Shown here piece by piece: positions 26,933 to 33,375 of a stretch of DNA of 43,867 nucleotides. The stretch's first letter is position 1; the number at the start of each line of letters is the position of its first letter. Source of the DNA: an uncultured Bacteroidales bacterium (GTDB taxonomy: Bacteria; Bacteroidota; Bacteroidia; Bacteroidales; UBA932); assembly GCA_946410455.1 (NCBI GenBank), contig CAMKAJ010000020.1, positions 1 to 43,867 of the forward strand, written 5' to 3'. The translations under genes were made by a program, and so were the position numbers. A model generated the notes under the pieces. That model ran no database searches. It saw only the letters and a program-made list of their open reading frames with translations, and had not been told where the DNA came from.

Positions 26933-28536
26933 GATATTGGATCTACGTCTATGTGTACCCGGATGCGCCCTCCGGTCTTCTTCTCGAAGGCCAGCGCGCG
27001 CTCCCTCAATTCTTTCTTGCGTTGGACTAGAGTGCTGTCTGCCGGCAGCGTGAGTCTTTCTTTATGGCCGCCGAAGTCGGTGTCTATGAGCCGTGTGAAC
27101 GGCGGCAGGCTGAAGCTCCGCCGCTCTTCGAGCAACCTTTCGTATATTTTGCCTCCAAGGTTGAATACCGGATGGTCGGCCTTTGCGGTCTGCACTATAA
27201 AACTCCCTTGGCATTGCTCACGCAGCATGGCTATTGCCTGTACGGCTCTTTCGTCGGAACGGAAGCCTTCGTCCGGGAACAGGGCGTCGGCCTGCAAGAT
27301 GGCTATAATCGTGTATTTGCGGAGGTCGGCAAGCTTGGCCTTGGGGGCGGTGAAGATGTCTATCGTGCGCTCCGGGAAGTTGCGAAGGCACATTTCCATC
27401 AGCTCGTCGGGCTTCTCCCAGCCGCGTATCAGGGCCACGGGGCCGCTGGTCTTTGAGATTGCTGCAATCAGTTTGCGTGAGAGCACTCCCACCATGCCGT
27501 TCTTTCGGCGCTCGGCGATGACGTCGATTATGCTTATGGGCGGCAGTGGCGAGGCGGCTGATTGTAGGATATACTTGCCGGTCTGGGCGTTGTGGTACGA
27601 TTCCAACGACGGGGAAGGGGAGCCCAGCACTACTGCGGCTCCATGTATGCGTCCCAGCATCACTGCCGCGTCCCGGGCGTTGTAGCGCGGCGCCGGGTCG
27701 CTTTGCTTGAAGAGCTCGTCTTGTTCGTTCTCGATTATTATCAGGCCCAGGCGGCTGAACGGGAGGAACAGGGCGCTGCGGGCCCCTACTACCAGTTGTG
27801 CGCCGAAGCGGCGGAGGTCTTCTGCTACTCGGCGGCGCTTTGCTTCGGAGATATGGGAATTCACGTTGTGTACCTGCCCAGGGAATGACTCCTCAAAGAG
27901 CTCGGCAAGCTGGCTCGCGGCGGCAATTTCCGGGGTGAGCACCAAAACGTTAAGGCCTTGCTCCAGGGCGCTGCGGCACAGCTTAATGTATTCCTGGGTG
28001 CGGCCGGGTCCGGCGAGAAGCATGGGTTTGGTATTCTTGGACTTTGGCTCATTCTGGCCGGGGGCGATTCTGGTGAGGGCTTCTATCTGGGCGGCTATAG
28101 TATCCCGCTCGGCCTCGAGGCGCTCCCGCACGTTGTCCCGATGTTTCTTGGTCAGGGCTTCTTCTCTTATGGCCAGCCGGCTGCGGAGCCTCTCCAGGAT
28201 GTTTGCCGACTTCTGCTCGCCCTCTATTTTGCCGGATGGGTAAGCCGCCTTGTACACCTCACCGATGGTGCATAGGTAATAGTCGGCAAGGAACTCCCAA
28301 AAACGCAGCTCCTCGGCGCTGATGGCCGGAAGCTCCTCCTGTACACGAATAATGTCTTGGACTTTAAGGTTTTGAGGTAGGCGGGCGGAGAAGTTTATTA
28401 CTACGCCGGAATACTGCCGGTGAGCAAAAGACACCATAACCCGCGTCCCCTGCATCAGCTGACGCGGCGCCCTGTACCAAGGCACCCACCCCAGACGCAG
28501 CGGCACAATCACCTGAATAAAGCACCCTTCAGACAT
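26929..28536 (-). CDS. priA: Degenerate PriA-like primosomal protein (helicase motifs lost)
   Basis: A 535-residue protein that aligns with PriA at both ends but is roughly 200-300 residues short. The N-terminal DNA-binding domain is recognisable (VIVPLRLGWVPWYR to DYYLCTIGEVYKAAYPSG), and so are TPEIAAASQLAE, GARSALFLPF, DPAPRYNARDAA and LEERRSFSLPPFTRLI, ending in VDPIS. Walker A, normally GxTGSGKTE, is GPGRT (176-180) without its lysine. The DEEH box is ENEQ (269-272). The CxxC zinc-binding insert and helicase motifs V-VI are absent. The frame is intact, so it looks like a lineage-adapted, ATPase-dead PriA rather than fresh decay. The ATG at 28536 fits the family start. Confidence 0.82.
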   Translation of the reverse strand: MSEGCFIQVIVPLRLGWVPWYRAPRQLMQGTRVMVSFAHRQYSGVVINFSARLPQNLKVQDIIRVQEELPAISAEELRFWEFLADYYLCTIGEVYKAAYPSGKIEGEQKSANILERLRSRLAIREEALTKKHRDNVRERLEAERDTIAAQIEALTRIAPGQNEPKSKNTKPMLLAGPGRTQEYIKLCRSALEQGLNVLVLTPEIAAASQLAELFEESFPGQVHNVNSHISEAKRRRVAEDLRRFGAQLVVGARSALFLPFSRLGLIIIENEQDELFKQSDPAPRYNARDAAVMLGRIHGAAVVLGSPSPSLESYHNAQTGKYILQSAASPLPPISIIDVIAERRKNGMVGVLSRKLIAAISKTSGPVALIRGWEKPDELMEMCLRNFPERTIDIFTAPKAKLADLRKYTIIAILQADALFPDEGFRSDERAVQAIAMLREQCQGSFIVQTAKADHPVFNLGGKIYERLLEERRSFSLPPFTRLIDTDFGGHKERLTLPADSTLVQRKKELRERALAFEKKTGGRIRVHIDVDPIS

Positions 28537-28543
28537 ATCAAGA

Positions 28544-28577
28544 CAAAAATACACAAAATTATTTGCAAATTCTCAAA
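28544..28577 (-). promoter_or_regulatory. Promoter of the priA-like/lpd pair
   Basis: On the minus strand TTTG (28574-28577), 22 bases, then TATTTTTG (28544-28551), an exact -7 box. It ends seven bases before the ATG at 28536, again implying a near-leaderless transcript. It overlaps the divergent tRNA promoter. Confidence 0.5.
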
Positions 28578-28592
28578 ATATTCATACCTTTG
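28562..28592 (+). promoter_or_regulatory. tRNA-Phe promoter
   Basis: TTTG (28562-28565), 19 bases, TACCTTTG (28585-28592): both boxes match the Bacteroidetes consensus exactly. It ends 18 bases before the tRNA. Confidence 0.8.
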
Positions 28593-28610
28593 CAATCCCC
28601 AACAACAAAT

Positions 28611-28683
28611 GGTGCTGTAGCTCAGATGGTAGAGCAAAGGACTGAAAATCCTTGTGTCGGCAGTTCGATTCTTCCCAGCACCA
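28611..28683 (+). tRNA. tRNA-Phe (GAA)
   Basis: A complete 73-base cloverleaf. The acceptor stem GGTGCTG (28611-28617) pairs with CAGCACC (28676-28682), with discriminator A at 28683. The anticodon stem AAGGA/TCCTT encloses CTGAAAA with GAA at 28644-28646, and the T arm has GTTCGATTC. CCA is not encoded. The 3' end is the attachment site of the integrated element, which leaves the tRNA sequence whole. Confidence 0.97.
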
Positions 28684-28714
28684 CAGGAACCCGCTGATTA
28701 TCAGCGGGTTTTTT
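28677..28714 (+). repeat. Left attachment repeat (attL-like)
   Basis: Contains the last bases of tRNA-Phe (AGCACCA) and the terminator hairpin. Against 35047-35083 it differs at 28687 (G for T), 28700 (A for T) and by one extra G in the stem. Confidence 0.75.
28688..28714 (+). terminator. tRNA-Phe terminator
   Basis: AACCCGCTGA (28688-28697) pairs with TCAGCGGGTT (28701-28710) over a TTA loop and runs into a T tract. It lies inside the repeated attachment sequence, so a second copy with one stem base lost exists at 35058-35083. Confidence 0.9.
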
Positions 28715-28717
28715 CGT

Positions 28718-28738
28718 ACGGACACACTCGCGGACACA
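28718..28738 (+). promoter_or_regulatory. Arm-type motif pair, left outer
   Basis: ACGGACACA at 28718-28726 and GCGGACACA at 28730-28738 are direct repeats with a 12-bp period, just inside the left att. They are read as integrase or excisionase arm sites because matching pairs occur near the other end. Confidence 0.55.
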
Positions 28739-28870
28739 TTTTGGGACTGTTACGACAGCATACAACACTACACGTAAATCCACGTTCCAGGCATCTGTGG
28801 GGCCGATTTTAGGGTGACATTATTACACGTGTCTGTGTCCTAGGTGGAGTTTTGAGGTATCGAACTGTTC

Positions 28871-28892
28871 TGTGTCCGTAACTGTGTCCGTA
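28871..28892 (-). promoter_or_regulatory. Arm-type motif pair, left inner (inverted)
   Basis: TGTGTCCGTA occurs at 28871-28880 and again at 28883-28892, the reverse complement of TACGGACACA, with the same 12-bp period. The rest of 28740-28975 shows no gene. Confidence 0.55.
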
Positions 28893-28975
28893 AAGGGGTT
28901 GTCGAAGGCTGATGGGCAAAGATTTTATGCCCACTTTATACGATAAATCGCTTCTCTACGCACTTCTTATGCTGT

Positions 28976-29006
28976 TTTCGCGTGGTGCTAGGAGCAAGTA
29001 GCTTTT
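28976..29006 (+). promoter_or_regulatory. Probable promoter of the 237-aa gene
   Basis: TTTC (28976-28979), 19 bases, TAGCTTTT (28999-29006): one mismatch in each box. A further ACGGACACA at 29015-29023 lies between the box and the ATG at 29023, so a protein bound there could block the gene. Confidence 0.45.
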
Positions 29007-29022
29007 TTTAACTCACGGACAC

Positions 29023-29736
29023 ATGCCAAAATTCAAGCCATCCATACTCATTTCTGACTGCTGGGGCTCCGTTGGGGACCTCACCTTCTATCATGTGGAC
29101 GGCCGCTGCTACTTCAAGAAGAAGAATCAGTGCGCGTTCCCCGGGACTGACGCCCAGAACAGCCAGCTCGATGTTCACCGGCGGGCGCTAGCTGCCTGGA
29201 GATCGTTGGAGCATTCCGTTCAGCTGATCTGGAACGACCTCGCAAAGCCCGTTATAAGCCACAGGCCGCCCTTCGACAATACGGCGCACATCTCCGGCCA
29301 GAATCTCTTCGTAAGCGCCTATCACGGCTTTTATACGCTTGGCGACGAGCACGTCCCTACTCCGCAGCCCTGGGAGAAGTTCCCCGTCTATGCGGTGGAA
29401 TTCCTTTCCTGTGACCGGCTGACTCCCGACGACCTGCGCCTGCACTTCAACGTGGCCTTCGAGAACTGCGAGCGGCCGGACCGGTACCAGCTTCTTTTCA
29501 AGCTTCAGCTCACCAAGTCAGGCGGCGGGAAGAACAAAGGCAAGATGCGGAACTTCCTTTCCGTCGCTCCCTGCTCCGCCGGTAATTCGACGGTGGATCT
29601 TCTGATTCCGGACTACCGCGCAATCTGGGACCTCGACTTGCCGGCTTATCAGGTACATTGCTGGTATCTTCTTCTTGACCGGCAGACCGGCTACCGGAAC
29701 ATTCACACCGAGTTGTCGTTTCCAATCTCCCTCTGA
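29023..29736 (+). CDS. Element cargo protein A, unknown function (DUF6266-like layout)
   Basis: A 237-residue protein without signal peptide or membrane segment. The N-terminal half has a pattern I associate with DUF6266-type Bacteroidetes proteins: GSVGDLTFYHVDGR, a Q-rich HRRALAAW stretch, IWNDLAK, then ISGQNLFVSAYHG. The C-terminal half is beta-rich and ends in a conserved-looking block (GKNKGKMRNF, LPAYQVHCWYLLLDRQTGYRN) that resembles an immunoglobulin-like domain. The N-terminal pattern recurs in the next gene. No catalytic residues stand out; a structural or surface role is possible but unproven. The family assignment is by eye only. Confidence 0.65.
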   Translation: MPKFKPSILISDCWGSVGDLTFYHVDGRCYFKKKNQCAFPGTDAQNSQLDVHRRALAAWRSLEHSVQLIWNDLAKPVISHRPPFDNTAHISGQNLFVSAYHGFYTLGDEHVPTPQPWEKFPVYAVEFLSCDRLTPDDLRLHFNVAFENCERPDRYQLLFKLQLTKSGGGKNKGKMRNFLSVAPCSAGNSTVDLLIPDYRAIWDLDLPAYQVHCWYLLLDRQTGYRNIHTELSFPISL

Positions 29737-29869
29737 AATTTGTCGTTTGATCCGTCGAATTTTCGCCGAACGTATGCGCTGGCTCGCCCCCGGGACGTCC
29801 CCGGCTACACCCATCTTTACGCCATTATACCTAAAGTAACACTTGCGAAAAATTAGTGTAACTTATTGT

Positions 29870-29900
29870 TTTGTAATTGGTAAACAATTTGTTATATTTG
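29870..29900 (+). promoter_or_regulatory. Promoter of the 165-aa gene
   Basis: TTTG (29870-29873), 19 bases, TATATTTG (29893-29900): an exact consensus match in the AT-rich stretch between the two related genes. The leader would be about 43 bases. Confidence 0.75.
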
Positions 29901-29948
29901 CTCCGGCACGAGGGGTTGTGCTACGATTTTTAACCTAAACTTAAACCT

Positions 29949-30446
29949 ATGATCGCCCTTCCTTCCATCGCTTTCGGGGGCTTTTCCGGTTCCGCTAAGG
30001 ATGTTACGGCACGCCAGGTCGGTGGCCGTAGCATCCTTTCGGTCCGGTCTTGGCCGACTGGCCAGACAACTTCCGCCCAGGTGGTTCGCCGGGCCTCCAT
30101 GTCCAAGATCACCAAGTCTTATAAGACTCTCACGGCCGAGCAGATGCAGGCCTGGGAGAATCTCGCCCAACACGCCAGCGGCCAGAGCGTATTTGGCCAG
30201 AAGGCTGAACTCTCCGGCATCAATCTCTACGTCCGTCTCAACGCCAACCGCGTGATGGCCGGCGAATCCGTCATTGCCGATGCTCCCCTGGGGCAGGTTG
30301 CTGTTCCCAATGTGGAATACGACGCTATTTCTGTGACGCCTCAGCTGATTGTCTTTGGTGGCATCATCCACGTAGGGACTGAAGCAGTGAGTACGACCGC
30401 AGCTGGGGCAGGTCAATCTGGAGCTCTTACCCTTGTAAGGTGCTAA
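29949..30446 (+). CDS. Element cargo protein B, related to A, perhaps 3'-truncated
   Basis: A 165-residue protein sharing protein A's N-terminal plan: GGFSGSAKDVTARQVGGRS, a VVRRASMSK stretch, QAWENLAQ, then LSGINLYVRLNANR and a PNVEYDAI segment. The match stops near residue 130; the beta-rich C-terminal domain of A is missing and the tail (TTAAGAGQSGALTLVRC) looks unrelated, so the gene may have lost its 3' end when the neighbouring segment was joined. Its last 20 bases overlap the end of the convergent small ORF. It has its own strong promoter. Function unknown. Confidence 0.6.
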   Translation: MIALPSIAFGGFSGSAKDVTARQVGGRSILSVRSWPTGQTTSAQVVRRASMSKITKSYKTLTAEQMQAWENLAQHASGQSVFGQKAELSGINLYVRLNANRVMAGESVIADAPLGQVAVPNVEYDAISVTPQLIVFGGIIHVGTEAVSTTAAGAGQSGALTLVRC

Positions 30447-30669
30447 TATATAGGCGTATTCCATAATTCTTGCTGCTGAGGTGTATTGCTTTCTTCCGGA
30501 GATTCGGTGTCCGATACGGCCGATACATCCGATACATTCGATACAGGTTTGTAGCCCATTTTCTCGGCCTTCTTGAGGCGGCGCCCAGCTGGGGGATGTT
30601 CTTCTTGAGGGCTTCGATGAATTCCTCGACGGTGAGGTGGAGGATGTAGGTTTTGGGATCTGTTTTCAT
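30427..30669 (-). CDS. Small element ORF (MKTDPKTYILHLTVEEF...), possible frameshift
   Basis: An 80-residue ORF with start MKTDPKTYILHLTVEEF and a good AAAAAGGAAA ribosome site. The first 33 residues resemble small DNA-binding or excisionase-type ORFs (DUF3853-like) common in Bacteroidales elements. After residue 33 the frame becomes very basic (KWATNLYRMYRMYRPYR). Shifting frame near 30578-30585 gives a more natural acidic tail rich in VSD triplets that ends at 30443. Four 9-bp repeats (30512-30547) lie in this stretch and are open in both frames. Either frame may be real; the helix-turn-helix part expected in the family is missing. Confidence 0.5.
   Translation of the reverse strand: MKTDPKTYILHLTVEEFIEALKKNIPQLGAASRRPRKWATNLYRMYRMYRPYRTPNLRKKAIHLSSKNYGIRLYISTLQG
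30512..30547. repeat. Four 9-bp tandem repeats
   Basis: Units CGATACGGC, CGATACATC, CGATACATT and CGATACAGG follow each other without gaps. A 9-bp unit changes copy number without changing frame, so slippage would add or remove three residues in the small ORF. Confidence 0.8.
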
Positions 30670-30721
30670 GACGTTTCCTTTTTGATGTGTTTCTGGGTGC
30701 AAAGGAAACGACTTGAGTATC

Positions 30722-30760
30722 AATAAAATATGGATAACCGTGAGGGCTACGGTTATCCAT
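30722..30760 (-). terminator. Terminator after the 296-aa gene
   Basis: ATGGATAACCGT (30730-30741) and ACGGTTATCCAT (30749-30760) make a perfect 12-bp stem over seven bases, 26 bases past the stop. On the minus strand it is followed by ATTTTATTG, the same tail as the hairpin at 31753-31784. Confidence 0.75.
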
Positions 30761-30785
30761 CAGGTAAGGTTACGTAATCGGGTTA

Positions 30786-31676
30786 TTACCCTTCGAAGAT
30801 GCGGAGGATGGCGTTGATGCGGGCTTTGTTGCCGGGGTTCTTGCGGTTGCTGTACTCGCAGTAGGTCTTGGAGTAGTTGCGGTAGGGTTCCCAGCGCTCG
30901 AAGATGGCCCAGCGGTTCTCCCGGAAGAGGGTTGTGGAGAAGGTGGCGGCGAAGACGGTGAGCTCGGTCTTGTTGCCGGTGAAGTGGAAGTGGTTGTCGA
31001 CGAAGCCGGCTTCCTGGGCGCGGTGCCAGTAGATCATGGCTTCGGGGCCGGAGAGTTCTGGCGGGAGGCTGGAGGTGACGGTAATCACCTGGTCAGGTTC
31101 GTGGGGTTCCTCGGGGGTGGCGTCATCGAGCTGGAGAGGCTTGGCTTTCTTGAGGTAGCGCTTTACCAGGTAATCGGGCTGGCCGGTGCGGCGGAACATT
31201 TGCTCGCGGTTGTAGCCGGGGTGGATGTTCTGGATGAGGGTGAGGATGGTGAGGCCTTTGCGGAGGTAGTAGTAGTCCAGGGCGGTGATGGCGTGCTCGA
31301 TGGCGGCGAAGGTGGAGTCGGTGAAGGCTTGTTTCTGGGCTTTGGGCATGCGCTCCAGGCGGGAGAGGAAGTGTTCGAAGTGGGTCAGGGTGTCGATGAT
31401 ATCGGCCGTGGTCTGGGGCATTTCGGCCTCTTGGGCGAAGGCGTCTACCTGGTCGATGAAATCGTCCAGGGTGAGCTGGTTTTCGCAGGGGCTGCCGGCG
31501 GCTTCGTGGGCTGCGATGGCCTTCTCTTCGTGGGTGGCGGTTTCCTGAATGGCGGTGGCTGCAGGTGTTGCAAAGGCGGCTATCCAGGGGCAGTTTTTCT
31601 TCCTGCCGGCGTCGCATTTGGCGCATCTGTTGACATAGGAACGGAGGATTCCGACTATGATTATCAGCTTGTCCAT
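30786..31676 (-). CDS. Hypothetical element protein, 296 aa
   Basis: Not recognised. The N-terminus carries CAKCDAGRKKNCPW, a possible metal-binding cysteine group. The middle is helical and acidic with DDFIDQVDAF and YYYLRKGLTILTLIQNIHPG. The C-terminal 80 residues (FTGNKTELTVFAATFSTTLF, then RWAIFERWEPY and NPGNKARINAILRIF) resemble the C-terminal segment seen in several Bacteroidales conjugative-element accessory proteins, including RteC-like ones; this is only a visual likeness. It lies between two terminator-like hairpins, so it is probably transcribed alone. Confidence 0.6.
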   Translation of the reverse strand: MDKLIIIVGILRSYVNRCAKCDAGRKKNCPWIAAFATPAATAIQETATHEEKAIAAHEAAGSPCENQLTLDDFIDQVDAFAQEAEMPQTTADIIDTLTHFEHFLSRLERMPKAQKQAFTDSTFAAIEHAITALDYYYLRKGLTILTLIQNIHPGYNREQMFRRTGQPDYLVKRYLKKAKPLQLDDATPEEPHEPDQVITVTSSLPPELSGPEAMIYWHRAQEAGFVDNHFHFTGNKTELTVFAATFSTTLFRENRWAIFERWEPYRNYSKTYCEYSNRKNPGNKARINAILRIFEG

Positions 31677-31745
31677 ACAGTGGTGTTAGCTATACACGTT
31701 TTCGCTTTTTCATTGACTATCAATTGTTTATTTTTGTTGGACAAT

Positions 31746-31784
31746 AAAATATGCCCTCCCGGGGCGCTGAGGTCTCGGGAGGGC
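31746..31784 (-). terminator. Hairpin terminator after the 37-aa ORF
   Basis: GCCCTCCCG (31753-31761) pairs with CGGGAGGGC (31776-31784), a 9-bp GC stem with a 14-base loop. On the minus strand it runs into ATATTTTATTG, identical to the tail behind the hairpin at 30730-30760. Confidence 0.65.
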
Positions 31785-31816
31785 TGTAGGCGGTGCCCCC
31801 TGGTGGGGACTGGCGG

Positions 31817-31930
31817 CTATTTGTCCTGTCGGAGGTTCCTCAGCGTGTCGCGCCGGGTGCTGGGCGCGGCAGAGGACCGGGCGGTGGCGCCGGCCTCCTT
31901 TCGAACGATATTACGCTTGAGGAGTCTCAT
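31817..31930 (-). CDS. Possible 37-aa basic peptide
   Basis: An ATG preceded by AGAAA encodes a 37-residue, strongly basic peptide (start MRLLKRNIVRKEAGA, end TRRDTLRNLRQDK) with no family match. Support is indirect: it stands in a gap, has a plausible ribosome site, and is followed 33 bases later by a terminator-like hairpin separating it from the 296-aa gene. It could equally be a leader peptide or an RNA gene. Confidence 0.35.
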   Translation of the reverse strand: MRLLKRNIVRKEAGATARSSAAPSTRRDTLRNLRQDK

Positions 31931-32105
31931 TTTCTATGTGGCGGATTGTGCTTACACAATTTATAGCTTTTGCCGCCGATGTGCAAATAGATTTCTTGGA
32001 GTGTTGATAACTTTTTACAGAAATCCCCGCCACAGAGCACTGGGACGGGGAAGAATTTTTGAAAAATTTTCAACAGGGTTTTGAACGGGAAGAAGGAGGT
32101 TTCGG

Positions 32106-33296
32106 CTACTTGAAAAGGTCCACCGGATTCATGCTCAGGAAGTCCTCCGCCTTCATTCCGCCGTCACCGACCACCAGCGCCAAATAGGGCTTGTACTGTT
32201 CCTTAAATTCAACCAGTCCTTCATTGCCGGGGTCTGAATTGCTCTTTACTTCAATGGCGATAACCTTGCCTTTCTTTTCCAGAACATAATCTACTTCAGT
32301 ACCTGGATTTGTTCTCCAGTAATACACCTTGTAATCTCCAGCATAGGCGTTGCTCATGATGTGCGCACCAATAGCTGACTCGAATAACCGGCCCCAAAGG
32401 GAGCGGTCCTGAACCGCATCGGCAAATGACTTCTCGCAGTAAATGTTCTTCAGGGCATTGTTATACACCTGGTGCTTGGGAACGCTGTTTTTCTTCCGCG
32501 CCAAATCTACGGCATACTTATTTAGCGCACATACCAGACCGGCCTGTGAGAGCAGGTTCAAATAGCCGGCAACGGTAGTTGTATTACCTGCATCCTGCAG
32601 TTGACCAATCATCTTGGTAAGGGATAACTCTTTACCGGAATAGGCGGCAGAAAGTTCGAAAGTCTGCCGGAGCAGCGCAGGTTTGGCTATCTTCTCGTTG
32701 ACCAGAATGTCTTTGTTGATGGTGGCATCGACAATGGAGCCGGTGATGTAATCGCGCCAACGATCTTCGTCACCAATAAGTTCAGCGGCTCCGGGATAGG
32801 CACCGTAGTAGACGAATTGATCCAACGTGAAACCGAAAGCATCGCGCATTTCGGCGAAAGACCAGTGAGAGAGGATGATGCGTTCGAAGCGCCCTTCCAA
32901 ACTGTCTGAAAGGCCTTTATCCAGCATGACGCGGGATGAGCCCAGAAGAATGACTTTTAGGTTGACGTCGTAGAAAGTATCGGAGTCCCACTCTTTCTTG
33001 ACGACCTCACTCCACCCGGTAATCTTCTGGATCTCGTCGATAACCAGAATGAGTTCTTTCAGGCCTTCCACGCGCATCTTGGCGCGGGCGGCGTTCCAAC
33101 AGTCGCTGATCCAGCTAAGCTGAGTAGCGGGAACGGCATCGGCCGGATAAAAGACAAACGGGATGTCCAAGGCATTCACGACCTGCTTCATCAAGGTAGA
33201 CTTACCAACCTGGCGGGGGCCCATAATCACCTGGATGAAACGGCGTTTTTCCTGCATTCTGGAAAATAAAGTGTGGTATTGTTTCCTCTGATACAT
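32106..33296 (-). CDS. AAA ATPase with DUF4143 (AAA_14 family)
   Basis: A 396-residue ATPase of the AAA_14/DUF4143 type, common in Bacteroidetes and often found as accessory cargo. Walker A is MGPRQVGKST near residue 30; Walker B is LILVIDEIQK, followed by the sensor stretch VILLGSSRVML. The C-terminal DUF4143 part has LWGRLFESAIGAHI and the nuclease-like TEVDYVLEKKGKVIAIEVKS, which has the D, ExK spacing of PD-(D/E)xK folds. The biological role of the family is unknown; toxin or defence roles have been suggested. It has its own consensus promoter and sits between the integrase and the 37-aa ORF. Confidence 0.85.
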   Translation of the reverse strand: MYQRKQYHTLFSRMQEKRRFIQVIMGPRQVGKSTLMKQVVNALDIPFVFYPADAVPATQLSWISDCWNAARAKMRVEGLKELILVIDEIQKITGWSEVVKKEWDSDTFYDVNLKVILLGSSRVMLDKGLSDSLEGRFERIILSHWSFAEMRDAFGFTLDQFVYYGAYPGAAELIGDEDRWRDYITGSIVDATINKDILVNEKIAKPALLRQTFELSAAYSGKELSLTKMIGQLQDAGNTTTVAGYLNLLSQAGLVCALNKYAVDLARKKNSVPKHQVYNNALKNIYCEKSFADAVQDRSLWGRLFESAIGAHIMSNAYAGDYKVYYWRTNPGTEVDYVLEKKGKVIAIEVKSNSDPGNEGLVEFKEQYKPYLALVVGDGGMKAEDFLSMNPVDLFK

Positions 33297-33321
33297 AATG
33301 TGTTATATCGTTTGTTCTAAT

Positions 33322-33354
33322 TTTACTCAATGCACTGCGCAAATTTACTCAATG
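33322..33354. repeat. Direct repeat at the ATPase promoter
   Basis: TTTACTCAATG occurs at 33322-33332 and 33344-33354, 22 bp apart (two helical turns). The second copy overlaps the -7 box and the first lies in the leader, an arrangement expected of a repressor operator. Confidence 0.5.
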
Positions 33355-33371
33355 GATTTGTGATTTACAAA
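33340..33371 (-). promoter_or_regulatory. Promoter of the DUF4143 ATPase
   Basis: On the minus strand TTTG (33368-33371), 20 bases, TAAATTTG (33340-33347), both exact. It begins five bases after the integrase stop and predicts a leader of about 38 bases. Confidence 0.7.
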
Positions 33372-33375
33372 TTTT

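Larger units (their letters stand above)
31677..32105. other. Intergenic region with hairpins and possible peptide gene
   Basis: From left to right it holds an AT-rich leader for the 296-aa gene, a strong hairpin (31753-31784), a 37-codon ORF on the minus strand (31817-31930), a small TTGTG/CACAA repeat upstream of it, and a weak CCCCG/CGGGG hairpin (32025-32050) with an AT-rich palindrome (TTGAAAA around an A) that may end the ATPase transcript. No promoter with both boxes is seen. Confidence 0.5.

Noticed and set aside
30984..32084. A 366-codon plus-strand frame in the element
   Set aside because: Glycine/valine-rich low-complexity shadow of the 296-aa gene; it runs through two hairpins and has no ribosome site.
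32000..32090. AT-rich stretch with a DnaA-box-like TTATCAACA, considered as a replication origin
   Set aside because: One imperfect box and no initiator gene in the element; a terminator region after the ATPase is simpler.
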